DNA from: Corynebacterium massiliense DSM 45435
GTDB lineage: Bacteria > Actinomycetota > Actinomycetes > Mycobacteriales > Mycobacteriaceae
DNA: 64,000 bases
Direction: 5' to 3'
NCBI RefSeq assembly: GCF_028609805.1
Contig: NZ_CP063189.1
Location: 1,488,001 to 1,552,000, forward strand
In this document: positions 1 through 9,610 of the stretch, in pieces
Position numbering within the stretch: position 1 is the first letter of the stretch
Layout of the letters: every line of letters starts with the position of its first letter
Translations under genes and position numbers: made by a program
The notes under the pieces: generated by a model
Told to the model about the DNA's origin: nothing
Seen by the model: only the letters and a program-made list of their open reading frames with translations
Database searches by the model: none

Positions 1-43
1 CATTATATAAGGCACACCCTGCAATCCCCCGCGGCGTGTCCGG

Positions 44-49
44 TAATTT
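44..49 (+). promoter_or_regulatory. -10 element of a leaderless promoter
   Basis: TAATTT lies 7 nt before the GTG at 57. No ribosome binding site is visible. The same spacing recurs at other genes in the window, so the transcript probably begins at the start codon. Confidence 0.5.
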
Positions 50-56
50 GGGCTGC

Positions 57-1031
57 GTGTTTCGTGCCAAAACTCTCGCTGTCATTACCGCTTGCACCCT
101 CGGTCTTACGGCCGTCACCGCGTGCGAAGACTCCGCTCCCGATACACCTGTGGACCAGCCGGTGGGAGTCAAGGTCGATCCGCCCCGCGTGGAGCTCAAA
201 GACGCCGGCCACGGGGAAAAGAAGGTGCTCGCCTTTACCGATATCGGGCAAAAGCAGGACGTCACCGCAACGGTGAAGGAAGGTTTTAGCCAGGATGTCA
301 TGCGCGACGATGCGGTAGGCGGTTTCACCCCGCACGACATCGACACGCGCACCACCACCCTGCCGCTGTCCGGCAGCACGGACGAGGCCACCGACGACGC
401 GGACCAAAAGCCGGCGACCCGCAATGTGTTTTTCACCGCCTCGCACCCCACCGCGGAGGGGGACGATGCGGCGGATCTGTCCAGCGCCGACGGTTTTCAG
501 CTGGGGTGGCGCGGCGCCGACGATGGTTCAATCAGCTCGCTGCGCCTCGCCGCGCCCACCGATGCCGACGACGGCGCCCGCGCCGCCGCGGAGCGCGCCC
601 TGACCAAGCTCACGTCCATGCCGGTGGTCTTCCCCGAAGAAGAGATCGGCAAGGGCGCAACGTGGACCGTGGAAACCCGGGTCGCCGGAGAGGCCACCAT
701 GCTGCAGACGACCACCTACACACTGCAGGACGTAGGAGACGACGACACGGTCACCCTTGGCGTGGATGTCAGCCAGCGCCCGAGCCTGGGCGCGCTGTCC
801 TTCGGCGCGGAGGCGCAAGGGACAGACCTGGAAGGAAAAGAGCTCGCAGTGAAAAACACCACGAGCTCTTCGAAGGGTACGCTCACGGTCGACCTACACC
901 AGCCCCTCCCCACCAAGGGCTCGGTCGACGTGGACACGCAGGTCGTCTACGGAACCGACGACTCCCCGCTGCGTGTCGTGCAGTCATCCGTCACGGGGGT
1001 TGAATTCGCCCCGCGGCAGGAGACGAAGTAG
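57..1031 (+). CDS. Secreted lipoprotein of unknown function
   Basis: A 324-residue exported protein of unknown function. It opens with a basic residue, a hydrophobic signal segment and the lipobox LTAVTAC, so Cys-23 should be lipidated and the mature protein anchored on the outer face of the cytoplasmic membrane. The mature part is acidic, with many Asp and Thr residues and no recognised catalytic motif. I chose GTG at 57 over the in-frame GTG at 36 because it gives a normal signal peptide and lies 7 nt after a TAATTT hexamer. It converges on the MTB12-like gene, whose stop is 23 bp away. The region upstream is cut off by the window edge. Confidence 0.75.
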   Translation: MFRAKTLAVITACTLGLTAVTACEDSAPDTPVDQPVGVKVDPPRVELKDAGHGEKKVLAFTDIGQKQDVTATVKEGFSQDVMRDDAVGGFTPHDIDTRTTTLPLSGSTDEATDDADQKPATRNVFFTASHPTAEGDDAADLSSADGFQLGWRGADDGSISSLRLAAPTDADDGARAAAERALTKLTSMPVVFPEEEIGKGATWTVETRVAGEATMLQTTTYTLQDVGDDDTVTLGVDVSQRPSLGALSFGAEAQGTDLEGKELAVKNTTSSSKGTLTVDLHQPLPTKGSVDVDTQVVYGTDDSPLRVVQSSVTGVEFAPRQETK

Positions 1032-1054
1032 CGGTTGTCACCGGTTACGGCTAG

Positions 1055-1756
1055 CTACTGGCCTTCCGGTGCAGGAGCGCCTTCCGGAGCTCCCTCCGGA
1101 GCGGGCGCCGGGGGCTGCTCACCTTCCGGTGCAGGAGCACCCTCTGGAGCCGGGGCACCCTCCGGGGCCGGAGCCGGGGCAGGTGCTTCCTCGCCTTGCG
1201 GCGCCTTTTCCACGTTGTTCTGGTCGCCGCCTTCGGCCTGATCCTTACACATAGCCGGGACCTGATCCGGGGCCACGGTATTGGTGATCAGGGTGCATGC
1301 CCACGACTGGGACAGCTTCCACACGCCGTCCTCGTGGACGAAGATCACGTTGTCGGCGTTCTGATCCGGCTGTTCCGGGGTGGAAAAGCGCACCGCGGCC
1401 ATGACCGAGTTCGGCTCGACGCCCGGAAGCACCGGGTCAACGACCTCGAATTCCGCCCCGGACTCCACCTTCGACTGCGTCATCGTGTCAAAAAGCTCCG
1501 GTGCAGACTCGCCGCCCTGGACAGTCTTCACCTTCTCTTCGGTGGGCACATTCGGGTCGCTGGCCTTGGTCAGGACCTCGTTGAGCTCAGCCGCGGTCGG
1601 CTGCTCCGGGGTCGCCTCCGACGTCTTGGTCGACTCCTTCTTCTCCTCCGACTTCGGCGCGGAATCGTCACCGTCAGACGAGCAGGCTGCCAGCGCGGCA
1701 GCGGCGGACAGGGCCATGATGCCCGCACCACACTTGCGGGCGAAAGAGGTGTGCAT
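1055..1756 (-). CDS. MTB12-like secreted lipoprotein with Pro/Ala/Glu repeat tail
   Basis: A 233-residue exported lipoprotein. The start at 1756 follows AAAGGAGA by 7 nt and is followed by a signal peptide ending in the lipobox LAAC (Cys near residue 22). The folded core, about residues 55-165, resembles the mycobacterial low-molecular-weight antigen MTB12 family: it has the DPNVP-containing segment and a late V-F-V-x(4)-W-K-L-S strand. The last 45 residues are a low-complexity tail built from repeats of APEGAPAPEG. The reading frame stays open to 1933, but that extension has no initiation signal and no homology. The function of the family is unknown. Confidence 0.8.
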   Translation of the reverse strand: MHTSFARKCGAGIMALSAAAALAACSSDGDDSAPKSEEKKESTKTSEATPEQPTAAELNEVLTKASDPNVPTEEKVKTVQGGESAPELFDTMTQSKVESGAEFEVVDPVLPGVEPNSVMAAVRFSTPEQPDQNADNVIFVHEDGVWKLSQSWACTLITNTVAPDQVPAMCKDQAEGGDQNNVEKAPQGEEAPAPAPAPEGAPAPEGAPAPEGEQPPAPAPEGAPEGAPAPEGQ

Positions 1757-1831
1757 GACGTGTCTCCTTTGGTCTTTTTGCAGGCACGCGTTCGCCGAAC
1801 TCGCGGTTGGGAACGCGCGTAGATACAGCCG

Positions 1832-1837
1832 ATGGTA
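1832..1837 (-). promoter_or_regulatory. Possible -10 for the MTB12-like gene
   Basis: TACCAT on the minus strand lies about 75 nt before the start codon, in the divergent gap with the asparaginase gene. The call is weak because no convincing -35 is seen. Confidence 0.25.
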
Positions 1838-1908
1838 CAACTCTTTCGCCACATCTTTCACATACGCAACGCCGTCACGGGATAGCAAGGACGCGATTTT
1901 CCCTGGCC

Positions 1909-1914
1909 TATCCT
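1909..1914 (+). promoter_or_regulatory. -10 element of a leaderless promoter (asparaginase)
   Basis: TATCCT is followed by 7 nt and then the ATG at 1922. There is no ribosome binding site, so transcription probably starts at the A of the start codon. Confidence 0.6.
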
Positions 1915-1921
1915 GTGATCC

Positions 1922-2947
1922 ATGCACTCCCACGCCGAATCACAGCGGGCTGTTCACCCCGCCGACATCGCGACCGACACCTCCTTTCCCCACCCGCGCA
2001 TCGCGGTTATTGCCACCGGCGGCACCATCGCCTGCACGGCCGACGCCACAGCCGGCGGTGCGCTCGTTCCCACACTCAGCGCGGCCGACCTGGTGGAGCG
2101 CGCACGCGACGCAGCGGGTAAACGCTTTCCGCTCGCCGGTATCGACTGCTCCCCCGTCGATACGTCCCGGCTGGATTCGTCGTCGCTGACCTTTGCGGAT
2201 CTCGACGGTCTCGTGGCCACCATCGCCCGCGAGCTGGCCAAGCCAGAAACAACGGGCGTGGTGGTAACCCACGGCACTGATTCGATGGAGGACACGGCTC
2301 TGGCCTTGGATCTTTTCTTCGGCGACAGCCCGGTCGTGCTCACTGGCGCCCAGCGCCCCGCGGACTCCACGGATCCAGACGGGCCGGCAAACCTCGCGCA
2401 CGCCATCGCAGCGGCCGCGGATCGGGAAACGCGCGGCGGCACCATTTGCTTCGGCGGGCACGTGGTTCCGGCCGTCGGGGCCATGAAACGCGATACCGCC
2501 GATCTTACGGCCTTTGCCAATTCCTACCTCACCGCAGCCGAGCCAGTCCCGCGCCTTCCGCGCCTTCCCCGCCGCGCGCTCGCCGGCGTTGCTGTCCCCG
2601 TCATCGCCGCCTATCCCGGCGCGGGGCCGGAGCTTGTCGATGCCGCCTTAGACCACGGCGCCTGCGGCCTCGTGGTGGAAGCCCTCGGTGCCGGAAACAT
2701 GGGAGACGGAATGGGCAAGGCAGTAAGCGCTGCCCTCGACCGTGGCGTGCCGGTGGCTATTACCTCGCGGGTGCCCGACGGGGAGATTGCACTGTCCTAC
2801 GGCGGGGCCGGCGGCGGCGCGAGCCTGGGCGACAAGGGCGCCCTCCCCACCGGCCGCCTGCGCGCCGGGCAAGCGCGCATGCTGCTCGCCGCGGCAGTAG
2901 CCACAGGCACCGAGCCGGCAACCCTGTTCGCGCGGTTTTCCGCCTGA
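1922..2947 (+). CDS. ansA: L-asparaginase (type I/II bacterial family)
   Basis: Cytoplasmic asparaginase of 341 residues that hydrolyses L-asparagine to aspartate and ammonia. The two active-site signatures are visible: IATGGTIA near residues 29-36 with the nucleophilic Thr, and VVVTHGTDSMEDTA near residues 114-127 with the second Thr-Asp pair. Length and domain order fit the family. No signal peptide is present, although the first 25 residues are variable. The gene is divergent from the MTB12-like lipoprotein gene and its stop is 8 bp from the convergent dinB stop. Initiation is probably leaderless. Confidence 0.92.
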   Translation: MHSHAESQRAVHPADIATDTSFPHPRIAVIATGGTIACTADATAGGALVPTLSAADLVERARDAAGKRFPLAGIDCSPVDTSRLDSSSLTFADLDGLVATIARELAKPETTGVVVTHGTDSMEDTALALDLFFGDSPVVLTGAQRPADSTDPDGPANLAHAIAAAADRETRGGTICFGGHVVPAVGAMKRDTADLTAFANSYLTAAEPVPRLPRLPRRALAGVAVPVIAAYPGAGPELVDAALDHGACGLVVEALGAGNMGDGMGKAVSAALDRGVPVAITSRVPDGEIALSYGGAGGGASLGDKGALPTGRLRAGQARMLLAAAVATGTEPATLFARFSA

Positions 2948-2955
2948 CCGAGCCT

Positions 2956-4365
2956 TTACTCGCCTTCTTCTTCCCTCGCCTGGGCAGCAAACCACTCCGC
3001 CCAGTCCAGGGAGTCCAGCGGATCTGCCGGCGCGAGATCCGGATCGTCCACGTTAAAGGATCGGGTGCGCCCGGGGCCGGTGGAGCGCGTTTCAAAGCGC
3101 ACGCTCACCACCCCATGCCCGGTCCCCTGGATCCACCCGTGACCAAATTCCGGGTGGAAGACATCCTGGGTGGCGCGCCATCCGGATTCCGCGGCCCCGT
3201 CGCTACTGACGATGGACGCTTCCACCTCACTGCCATCGGTCACGCCTACCTCGAAATCGGTGTCCGGCGGGGTGGGGCGCACCACTTCCCTATCCAACTC
3301 CGGAAACAACACGTCCTGCCGGGTTTCCTCCAGCCCGGAGAAGCCGACGCCGACAAGCCGGATGCCGCCCAACTCTTGCGGGTAGCGGGCCAACCGGAAC
3401 GCGCCTGCTTTGAGCGTGTCGAAGTCATCGGTGGCGTACGGCAGCGTCAATGAGCGCGATTCGATGCGAAAATCGGCCATCCGCAGTTTCACGGTCACGG
3501 TGCGGGCGCCGCGGCCATCGCGAAGCAGTCGGCGGTGTGCTCCCTCGGCGGCGCGGACGATGGCCTCGTCCACCTCTGTCACGGTGGTGAGATCCTGCGG
3601 GTAGGTGTGCTCCGCCGAAATCTGCTTTGCCACCGCACGCGGGGACACCGGCCGGTCGTCGTGTCCGCGCGCGAGCTGCCACAGCTGCAGTCCAATGGTT
3701 TTGCCGAGCGAGATCTCTACCTCGCGCTGACTCATCGCCGCGAGATCGCCGATGGTGTCCATCCCGAGCGCATGCAGTTTCGAGGCCGTCACCGGCCCCA
3801 CGCCCCACAGTTTGTTCGCACCGAGCGGGTACAAGATCTCTTCGTGCTTTTCCGCCGGGATGACAAACGTCCCGTCAGGTTTGGCTTCCCCAGACGCCAC
3901 CTTGGCAAACTGCTTGCCGGCCCCCGCGCCCACCGAGCACGGCAGACCTGTTTCGGTGCGGATATCGGCGCGCAGCTTCTCTGCCCACTCGTAGACCTCG
4001 TCGGGGCTGGCCCCGGCCAGTTCGGCGGGCTCCATGTAGGCCTCGTCGATGGACAGCTGCTCGAACACGTCGACGCGCTCGGCGATGAGCTGAAAGACTC
4101 GCCGCGACGCCGCGGAATACACAGCGCGGCGCGGAGACACCACCACCGCGGTGACACCTACCAGCTGGGTCGCACGGAACATCGGCATGGCGGAGTGCGC
4201 CCCAAAACGCCGGGCCTCGTAGGAGGCACCAGCCACGACCCCGCGGCCGCCCGCCCCGCCGACGAGGACCGGCCGGCCGCGCAGGGTGGGTCGGGTCAGC
4301 TGCTCGCAGGACGCGAAGAACGCGTCCATATCGATGTGCAGGACCCAGCGACGCATGGCTTTCAC
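2956..4365 (-). CDS. dinB: DNA polymerase IV (Y family, translesion)
   Basis: Y-family DNA polymerase that copies damaged or mispaired DNA in the cytoplasm. The catalytic acidic residues are present in HIDMDAFFASCEQ near the N terminus and LSIDEAY near residue 105. Helix-hairpin-helix and little-finger regions follow, and 469 residues is normal with an actinobacterial C-terminal extension. No standard beta-clamp binding peptide was identified with certainty at the end. The start is either GTG at 4365 or ATG at 4356, which begins the conserved RRWVLHIDMD. The gene lies just downstream of ileS on the same strand with a 35-bp gap, so the two may be cotranscribed. Confidence 0.93.
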   Translation of the reverse strand: MKAMRRWVLHIDMDAFFASCEQLTRPTLRGRPVLVGGAGGRGVVAGASYEARRFGAHSAMPMFRATQLVGVTAVVVSPRRAVYSAASRRVFQLIAERVDVFEQLSIDEAYMEPAELAGASPDEVYEWAEKLRADIRTETGLPCSVGAGAGKQFAKVASGEAKPDGTFVIPAEKHEEILYPLGANKLWGVGPVTASKLHALGMDTIGDLAAMSQREVEISLGKTIGLQLWQLARGHDDRPVSPRAVAKQISAEHTYPQDLTTVTEVDEAIVRAAEGAHRRLLRDGRGARTVTVKLRMADFRIESRSLTLPYATDDFDTLKAGAFRLARYPQELGGIRLVGVGFSGLEETRQDVLFPELDREVVRPTPPDTDFEVGVTDGSEVEASIVSSDGAAESGWRATQDVFHPEFGHGWIQGTGHGVVSVRFETRSTGPGRTRSFNVDDPDLAPADPLDSLDWAEWFAAQAREEEGE

Positions 4366-4400
4366 CCTAACCGTTTACGCGGCGGGTACCGCGCTTCGGT

Positions 4401-7400
4401 CTAGGCACGTGCGACCTGGACCGCGACTCCCTTCATGACCTCGTGCACGCCTTCGCCGGTGAGCTCGTCGGTGGTCACCTGGAAGTCGGTCGCCAGCGTC
4501 TCCCCGGCGATGTGATCCGCGTGGCGGGTGGTCCACTCTTCCTTGTCCGCCGGCACGCTTAAGGTGGCGTGGATGCGGTCGGAGACCGCGAAGTCCTCGT
4601 CCTTGCGCGCGCCCTGGATGCCGCGGATGACATCGGCCGCCCAGCCTTCTGCTTCGAGTTCCTCCGTGGTCTCGGTATCGAGGACGACCAGGCCGCCCAG
4701 GCCTTCGACGCGGGCGGTGGACTCCGGGTTGGCCGCCTTCAAGCGCTCGGTGTACTCGTCGGGCTGCAGGACGATGTCGCCGTCCACGACGACCTCGTCG
4801 CCGCGGCGCTCGTAGTTGCCCGCCTTCAGGTTCTTGATCGCGCGCTGCACGTCCTTGCCCAGGCGCGGGCCCGCGACCTTCGCGTTGCAGACGACCTCGA
4901 AGGTGCCCACCGAGTCGACATCGTCAGTCAGCTCGACTTCCTTGACGTTGACCTCGTCCCGGATGATGTCGGTGTAGTCCGCCAGTTGCGCCGAGTTCGG
5001 CACGGCGACGGTGAGCTTGGGCAGCGGCAGGCGGTTGCGCAGCTTGTTGGACTTACGCACCGAGGACGCCGCCGAGCACACCTCGCGGGTGATATCCATG
5101 GCCTGCACCAGCTCGTCGTTGCGCGGGTAGTCCGCCGCAACCGGGTAGTCGGCCAGGTGGACGGAGCGCTCCCCCGTCAGACCGCGGTAGATGACCTCGG
5201 CAATGTGCGGAAGCAGCGGCGCGACCGCGCGGGACACCGTCACCAGGACGGTGTACAAGGTGTTGAAGGCCTCTGGGTGCTCGGCGTCGCCCGCCCAGAA
5301 ACGATCGCGGGAGCGACGCACGTACCAGTTGGTCAGCGCGTCCGCATACAGACGCACTGCCTCGGTGGCTGCGGCGATGTCGGTGCCCGCCAGCGCGCCA
5401 CCAACCTGGTCAACCAGATCCCGGGTCTTGGCCAGGATGTAGCGGTCCAATACATGCTCGGAGGAGGTGTCGAACTGCGCTTCCTTAGAGCTGTAGAGCT
5501 GCAGGAAGGTGTACGCATTCCACAGCGGCAGCAGCGCCTGGCGCACTCCCTCGCGGATGCCCTTCTCGGTGACGATGAGGTTGCCGCCGCGCAGGATCGG
5601 GCTGGACATCAAGAACCAGCGCATGGCGTCCGAGCCATCGCGGTCAAAGACCTCGTTGACGTCCGGGTAGTTGCCCTTCGACTTGGACATCTTCAGGCCG
5701 TCATCGCCAAGCACGATGCCGTGGGCGACGACCTTCTTAAACGCCGGGCGGTCGAACAACGCGGTGGACATCACGTGCATGACGTAGAACCAGCCACGGG
5801 TCTGGCCGGAGTACTCGACGATGAAGTCCGACGGGTGGTGGGTGTCGAACCAATCCTTGTTCTCAAACGGGTAGTGCTTCTGCGCGAACGGCATCGACGC
5901 CGATTCGAACCAGCAGTCCAGCACGTCCGGCACGCGGCGCATCATGGACTTGCCGGTCGGATCGTCCGGGTTCGGACGCACCAGCTCGTCGATGTGCGGG
6001 CGGTGCAACGATTCCGGGCGGGTGCCAAAATCGCGCTCCAGCTCGTCCAAGGAGCCGTAGACATCTACGCGCGGGTACTCGTCGTTATCCGAAATCCACA
6101 CCGGGATGGGGCTGCCCCAGTAGCGAGTACGCGAGATGTTCCAATCGCGCGCGCCCTCCAGCCACTTGCCAAACTGGCCGTCGCGAATATGCTCCGGCAT
6201 CCACTCGATCTCGTTGTGGTTGAGCTCCACCATGCGGTCCCGGAACTCGGTAACCTTCACGAACCACGCCGGCATCGCCTTGTAGATAAGCGGCTCGCCG
6301 GAGCGCCAGGAGTGCGGGTAGGAGTGCTCGATGGTCACGTGGCGGACCACGCGGCCGGCCTGTTTGAGGTCTTTGATGATGTCCTTGTTGGCATCGAAGA
6401 CCAGCTGCCCCTGGTAGGGCGGGACCTGCGCGGTGAACTGCCCATCATCGTCGACCGGGATGACCAGCTCGATGTCGTGCGCGTGGCAGGTGTTCATATC
6501 GTCCTCACCGAAAGCCGGGGCTTGGTGGACGATGCCCGTGCCGTCGTCGGTGGTCACGTAGTCCGCGGCGAGGATCTGGAAGCCGTTGCGCATGTCGGCG
6601 AAGAAGTCGAAGATCGGCTGGTAAGTAAAGCCCACCAGGTCGGCGCCGCGGAAGGTCTTCAGGATTTCGGCGTCCTCGCCCAGTTCCTTGGCGTAGGACT
6701 CGCGCAGGGGCTCGGCGATGAGGAAGCTTTGGCCGGCGAACTCGTTATCTCCAGCGGCCTTCACCAGGACGTACTCGACGTCAGGGTGGACAGCCAGCGC
6801 GGAGTTCGACGGCAGGGTCCACGGGGTGGTCGTCCACGCCAGCGCGGCGGTGCTGCCCAGCTCCGGGTTCTCCGCCAGCGTCTGCTCGGCGGCAGAGCCC
6901 TCGCGTGCGCCCGTCAGCGGGAACGTCACTGTCAGCGTCGGGTCTTGGCGCATGCGGTAGGAATCATCCATGCGCGTTTCTTGGTTAGACAGCGGAGTGT
7001 GCTCGGCCCACGAGTACGGCAGGACCCTAAAGCCCTGGTAGATGAGGCCCTTGTCGTAGAGCTCCTTGAAGGCCCACATCACCGATTCCATGAAGTCTTG
7101 GTTCATGGTCTTGTAGCCGTTGTCGAAGTCAACCCAGCGAGCCTGCCGGGTGACGTAGTCCTTCCACTCGTCGGTGTAGCGCAGGACAGACTGGGCGCAG
7201 TACTCGTTGAACTTCTCTAGGCCCATCTCTTCGATCTGGCCCTTGTCCGTGATGCCGAGCTGCTTTTCCGCCTCGAGCTCCGCCGGCAGGCCGTGGCAGT
7301 CCCAGCCGAAAATGCGCGGGACGTAGTTGCCCGCCATGGTGCGGTAACGCGGGACGATGTCCTTCACATAGCCGGTCAGAAGGTGCCCGTAGTGGGGCAG

Positions 7401-7592
7401 GCCGTTCGCAAACGGCGGGCCGTCGTAGCAGATGTATTCCGGCTTTCCCTCGGTCTTTTCCAGGGACGCCTGGAAGGTGTCGTCGTCCTTCCAGTAGCGC
7501 TGGACCTCGGCTTCCATGTCTGGGAAGCGGGTCGATCCGCCGGTCATGTCGACCTTCGGATACGTGTTTCCGACGTCTTCCTTACCGCTCAT
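4401..7592 (-). CDS. ileS: Isoleucyl-tRNA synthetase
   Basis: Class I aminoacyl-tRNA synthetase that charges tRNA-Ile and edits misactivated valine. The HIGH-type motif appears as HYGH near residue 70 and KMSKSKGN near residue 634. At 1063 residues, with this motif form, it is the large eukaryote-like IleS type known to be less sensitive to mupirocin. ATG at 7592 was chosen because a GGAGG lies 8 nt upstream; an in-frame GTG at 7607 overlaps that ribosome binding site. The gene is preceded by a T-box leader (7660-7840), so translation is expected to respond to uncharged tRNA-Ile. Confidence 0.97.
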   Translation of the reverse strand: MSGKEDVGNTYPKVDMTGGSTRFPDMEAEVQRYWKDDDTFQASLEKTEGKPEYICYDGPPFANGLPHYGHLLTGYVKDIVPRYRTMAGNYVPRIFGWDCHGLPAELEAEKQLGITDKGQIEEMGLEKFNEYCAQSVLRYTDEWKDYVTRQARWVDFDNGYKTMNQDFMESVMWAFKELYDKGLIYQGFRVLPYSWAEHTPLSNQETRMDDSYRMRQDPTLTVTFPLTGAREGSAAEQTLAENPELGSTAALAWTTTPWTLPSNSALAVHPDVEYVLVKAAGDNEFAGQSFLIAEPLRESYAKELGEDAEILKTFRGADLVGFTYQPIFDFFADMRNGFQILAADYVTTDDGTGIVHQAPAFGEDDMNTCHAHDIELVIPVDDDGQFTAQVPPYQGQLVFDANKDIIKDLKQAGRVVRHVTIEHSYPHSWRSGEPLIYKAMPAWFVKVTEFRDRMVELNHNEIEWMPEHIRDGQFGKWLEGARDWNISRTRYWGSPIPVWISDNDEYPRVDVYGSLDELERDFGTRPESLHRPHIDELVRPNPDDPTGKSMMRRVPDVLDCWFESASMPFAQKHYPFENKDWFDTHHPSDFIVEYSGQTRGWFYVMHVMSTALFDRPAFKKVVAHGIVLGDDGLKMSKSKGNYPDVNEVFDRDGSDAMRWFLMSSPILRGGNLIVTEKGIREGVRQALLPLWNAYTFLQLYSSKEAQFDTSSEHVLDRYILAKTRDLVDQVGGALAGTDIAAATEAVRLYADALTNWYVRRSRDRFWAGDAEHPEAFNTLYTVLVTVSRAVAPLLPHIAEVIYRGLTGERSVHLADYPVAADYPRNDELVQAMDITREVCSAASSVRKSNKLRNRLPLPKLTVAVPNSAQLADYTDIIRDEVNVKEVELTDDVDSVGTFEVVCNAKVAGPRLGKDVQRAIKNLKAGNYERRGDEVVVDGDIVLQPDEYTERLKAANPESTARVEGLGGLVVLDTETTEELEAEGWAADVIRGIQGARKDEDFAVSDRIHATLSVPADKEEWTTRHADHIAGETLATDFQVTTDELTGEGVHEVMKGVAVQVARA

Positions 7593-7659
7593 AATTTTTT
7601 CCTCCACATGCGCAACGGGGGTGTGCGGTCAAAGCGCACACACGCTCGGTGTTAGGTGC

Positions 7660-7840
7660 GGGGACGCGGGAAACGCGCGGTACCACCCCGCTTGAGCCCT
7701 CCGAGTCGAAGAGCTCCGCTTCGTTGGCAGTGAAGGAGGTGTCGGTCCCACCCGTCCGGTTCTACTGAGGGCGAAGCCGACGTGTTGCTGCCCCGTTCTT
7801 CCGGAATGCTCCCCGGTGATTGCCGGATCATCGCATCTGG
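7660..7840 (-). ncRNA. T-box riboswitch, actinobacterial ultra-short stem I type, Ile-specific
   Basis: The ileS leader contains a short stem-loop CCGG-CAATCA-CCGG (7813-7826) whose loop carries the specifier codon ATC for isoleucine. It is followed by GGGGAGC and GAAGAAC blocks typical of actinobacterial ileS leaders. Downstream the canonical T-box TGGTACCGCG is at 7676-7685, read on the minus strand. There is no U-run terminator between it and the start codon. This fits the translational class, in which uncharged tRNA-Ile binding frees the ribosome binding site. A CCTCC at 7736-7740 could pair with the ileS GGAGG in the off state. Ends are approximate. Confidence 0.9.
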
Positions 7841-7846
7841 CTGCAC

Positions 7847-7852
7847 AGTATA
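7847..7852 (-). promoter_or_regulatory. -10 element of the ileS/T-box promoter
   Basis: TATACT on the minus strand is a near-perfect -10 and lies about 10 bp before the T-box leader begins. No clear -35 is seen. Confidence 0.6.
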
Positions 7853-7903
7853 GCGCGGCCACGTCGAGCGGACACGTTTCGGGGAGTGGGCACCCCGGGG
7901 ACT

Positions 7904-8164
7904 TTAGGGTTCGCGGTTGTAGCTGCGCAGGTGCTCTGCTCGCCGGCGCCGATCGGCTCGGGCTTTGCGCCAAAAATCGGCAACAACGGCGCTGGCGCCC
8001 AAGGCCGCTGAGGCGAAGACTACCCACAGTGCCCATTCCTGCCCGGTGAGGACGAATGCAACCAGCGCGGCGAAAGAGACAACGGCTAAGGCGAGGGCGG
8101 CAACCAGCATGGCGGGGGCGATACTCCTGGGCGGGGTGGGTACGACGTCCCTAGAATAGCGCAA
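7904..8164 (-). CDS. Small two-helix membrane protein
   Basis: An 86-residue conserved-looking membrane protein with two hydrophobic helices, about residues 18-40 and 46-66, and a basic cytoplasmic tail rich in Arg (KARADRRRR). Function unknown. The start is uncertain: TTG at 8164 gives 86 residues, while ATG at 8110, preceded by AGGAG 13 nt upstream, gives 68. A TATTCT hexamer at 8151-8156 would favour the later start. It lies between divIVA and ileS on the same strand. Confidence 0.6.
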   Translation of the reverse strand: MRYSRDVVPTPPRSIAPAMLVAALALAVVSFAALVAFVLTGQEWALWVVFASAALGASAVVADFWRKARADRRRRAEHLRSYNREP

Positions 8165-8165
8165 T

Positions 8166-8216
8166 CCCCCGGCAGGGCATCCGGTGCGAGTGAGCGACCG
8201 GTTGTCCCGCCGGGGG
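8166..8216 (-). terminator. Long hairpin downstream of divIVA
   Basis: CCCCCGGCGGG pairs with CCTGCCGGGGG (10 of 11 pairs), and an inner CCGGT/ACCGG stem is enclosed. It lies 26 bp after the divIVA stop but has no U-run, so it may be an mRNA 3' end or a processing structure and not a simple intrinsic terminator. Confidence 0.4.
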
Positions 8217-8241
8217 TTAAGGGCGAAGAGTCCGCAGCGTG

Positions 8242-9342
8242 TTAGTTGTTGCTGCCGTTCGGTGCGGCGGAGCCGCGGGTCTCCAGCTCCTCGAGCTGGG
8301 ACTCGAGCAGCGTCTTCAGGCGGGTGCGGTACTCGCGCTCGAAGGTGCGCAGCTCGGAGATGCGAGCCTCCAGAGCCTGCTGCTGCTGCTTCACGGTGTT
8401 CATGACCTCGGTGTGCTTGCGCTCAGCATCCTGCTGCAGCGAAGCGGCCTTCTCCTCGGCCTGGCGGATCTGAGCCTCGGCGCGGGAGCTTGCCTGGGAC
8501 TCGGTCTCCTTGGCCTTCTCCTCCGCGTCAGCGACCAGCTTGCGGGAGCGGGACTCGGCGTCAGCCAGCTGCGCCTGCGCCTTCTTGCGGGCGTCATCGA
8601 GCTGGTTGCGCGAGCGGGTCTCCGCCTCGTTGATCTGCTTCTCGGCAGCGTTGCGCGCCTCGGACAGCATGGAGTCGGACTCGGTGCGTGCCTCGTTGGT
8701 GAGGCGGTCCGCCATCTCCTGCGCCATGCCCAAGACCTTGGCGGCCTGCATGTGGGTCTCCGGGGTAGCCAGGCCGTTGGCGTCGGCGGTCTTCGCGCCG
8801 GCGGCAGCCAGGTTGGCCGGGGTGGCATTGCCGGAACCGGAGTTCTGGGAAGACTGGGAGGACTTCTTCTCGAGGTCCTCGTTCTCGCGGCGGGCGGTGG
8901 ACAGCTCGCGCTGCACCTGCTCCAGCTCCTTGCGGGCCTGCTCCAGCTCGCGCTTGGCGCGCTCCGCGTCGTTCTTGGCGGAGGAAAGCTCCTCGGAGGA
9001 AGCGCCCTGCTTGCCCGCGGCGGACTGCTGGGCTTCCGCGGTCACGCGCTGCAGCTTGGCGTCGTACTCGATGCGCAGCTCGGACTCAATCTGCTGGCGC
9101 AGAGCGCGCTCGTCGACCTGGGAACCCGCGGCGGCGGAGGCGGCGCCTGCACCCGCGGTGTGGGACTGAGAGCTCAGCTCATCGACGCGCGCCTGCAGGT
9201 CGTCGTTTTCGTCCTGGAGCTGCGCCAAGGTGTCCTCAACGAGGTCCAGGAACTGATCCACCTCGTCCTCGTTGTAGCCGCGCTTGCCGATCGGCGGCTT
9301 GCTGAACGCGACGTTGTGTACATCAGCTGGTGACAGCGGCAT
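8242..9342 (-). CDS. divIVA: Polar growth and division protein DivIVA/Wag31
   Basis: Coiled-coil scaffold of 366 residues that binds curved membrane at cell poles and recruits the cell wall elongation machinery. The N-terminal membrane-binding domain is clear ([15 protein letters not shown] and [19 protein letters not shown]). A Ser/Gly/Ala-rich linker follows, then a long coiled coil from about residue 65 to the end, interrupted by Ser/Gly/Thr-rich stretches. ATG at 9342 follows AAGGGGAAG. The transcript has a compact structured leader (9372-9430). Confidence 0.95.
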   Translation of the reverse strand: MPLSPADVHNVAFSKPPIGKRGYNEDEVDQFLDLVEDTLAQLQDENDDLQARVDELSSQSHTAGAGAASAAAGSQVDERALRQQIESELRIEYDAKLQRVTAEAQQSAAGKQGASSEELSSAKNDAERAKRELEQARKELEQVQRELSTARRENEDLEKKSSQSSQNSGSGNATPANLAAAGAKTADANGLATPETHMQAAKVLGMAQEMADRLTNEARTESDSMLSEARNAAEKQINEAETRSRNQLDDARKKAQAQLADAESRSRKLVADAEEKAKETESQASSRAEAQIRQAEEKAASLQQDAERKHTEVMNTVKQQQQALEARISELRTFEREYRTRLKTLLESQLEELETRGSAAPNGSNN

Positions 9343-9371
9343 TGGCTCTCTTCCCCTTCAAGTCGGTGCCA

Positions 9372-9430
9372 CCCCGAATGATTCCGGGGCCTGGTCGAGG
9401 TTCGCCGCCTCGCCCGCGTTCGGGCCAGGC
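9372..9430 (-). ncRNA. Structured 5' leader of divIVA (three-way junction plus hairpin)
   Basis: Nearly every base pairs. An outer stem CCTGG/CCAGG (9425-9429 with 9390-9394) encloses two hairpins, CCCG/CGGG with a four-base loop (9413-9424) and CGAGG/CCTCG with a seven-base loop (9396-9412). It is followed directly by CCCCG/CGGGG (9372-9389). The element lies between the promoter and the ribosome binding site. I do not recognise it as a named RNA family. Confidence 0.5.
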
Positions 9431-9454
9431 GGTTCTACCACAATCTACGGATTA

Positions 9455-9460
9455 ATCATA
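9455..9460 (-). promoter_or_regulatory. -10 element of the divIVA promoter
   Basis: TATGAT on the minus strand has TTACAA 17 bp upstream as a plausible -35. The predicted 5' end is near 9448, giving a leader of about 105 nt. Confidence 0.5.
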
Positions 9461-9591
9461 CGGGTTGCAGTTAATTTTGTAACCAAGGCGCCACATTAGT
9501 GGACACCGTGTAAGTCCTCAATATTTAACAGCTGCACATCCAGCCATCTTTGAGAACTTATGGCTCTTAAGACTACTCCACTCCGTCCCTT

Positions 9592-9604
9592 TACCTTGGG
9601 TTAA
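9592..9604. repeat. TACCTTGGGTT motif shared with the ftsZ promoter region
   Basis: TACCTTGGGTTAA on the plus strand lies between yggT and divIVA. The first 11 bases are identical to 13616-13626 upstream of ftsZ. Confidence 0.4.
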
Positions 9605-9610
9605 CAGCCG

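Noticed and set aside
1757..1933. N-terminal extension of the MTB12-like lipoprotein
   Set aside because: The extension would put 59 residues before a perfect signal peptide; the internal ATG has a good ribosome binding site.
4569..7220. Very long open frame antisense to ileS
   Set aside because: It mirrors ileS codon by codon, as expected in high-GC DNA, and encodes no recognisable domain. ileS has both catalytic motifs.
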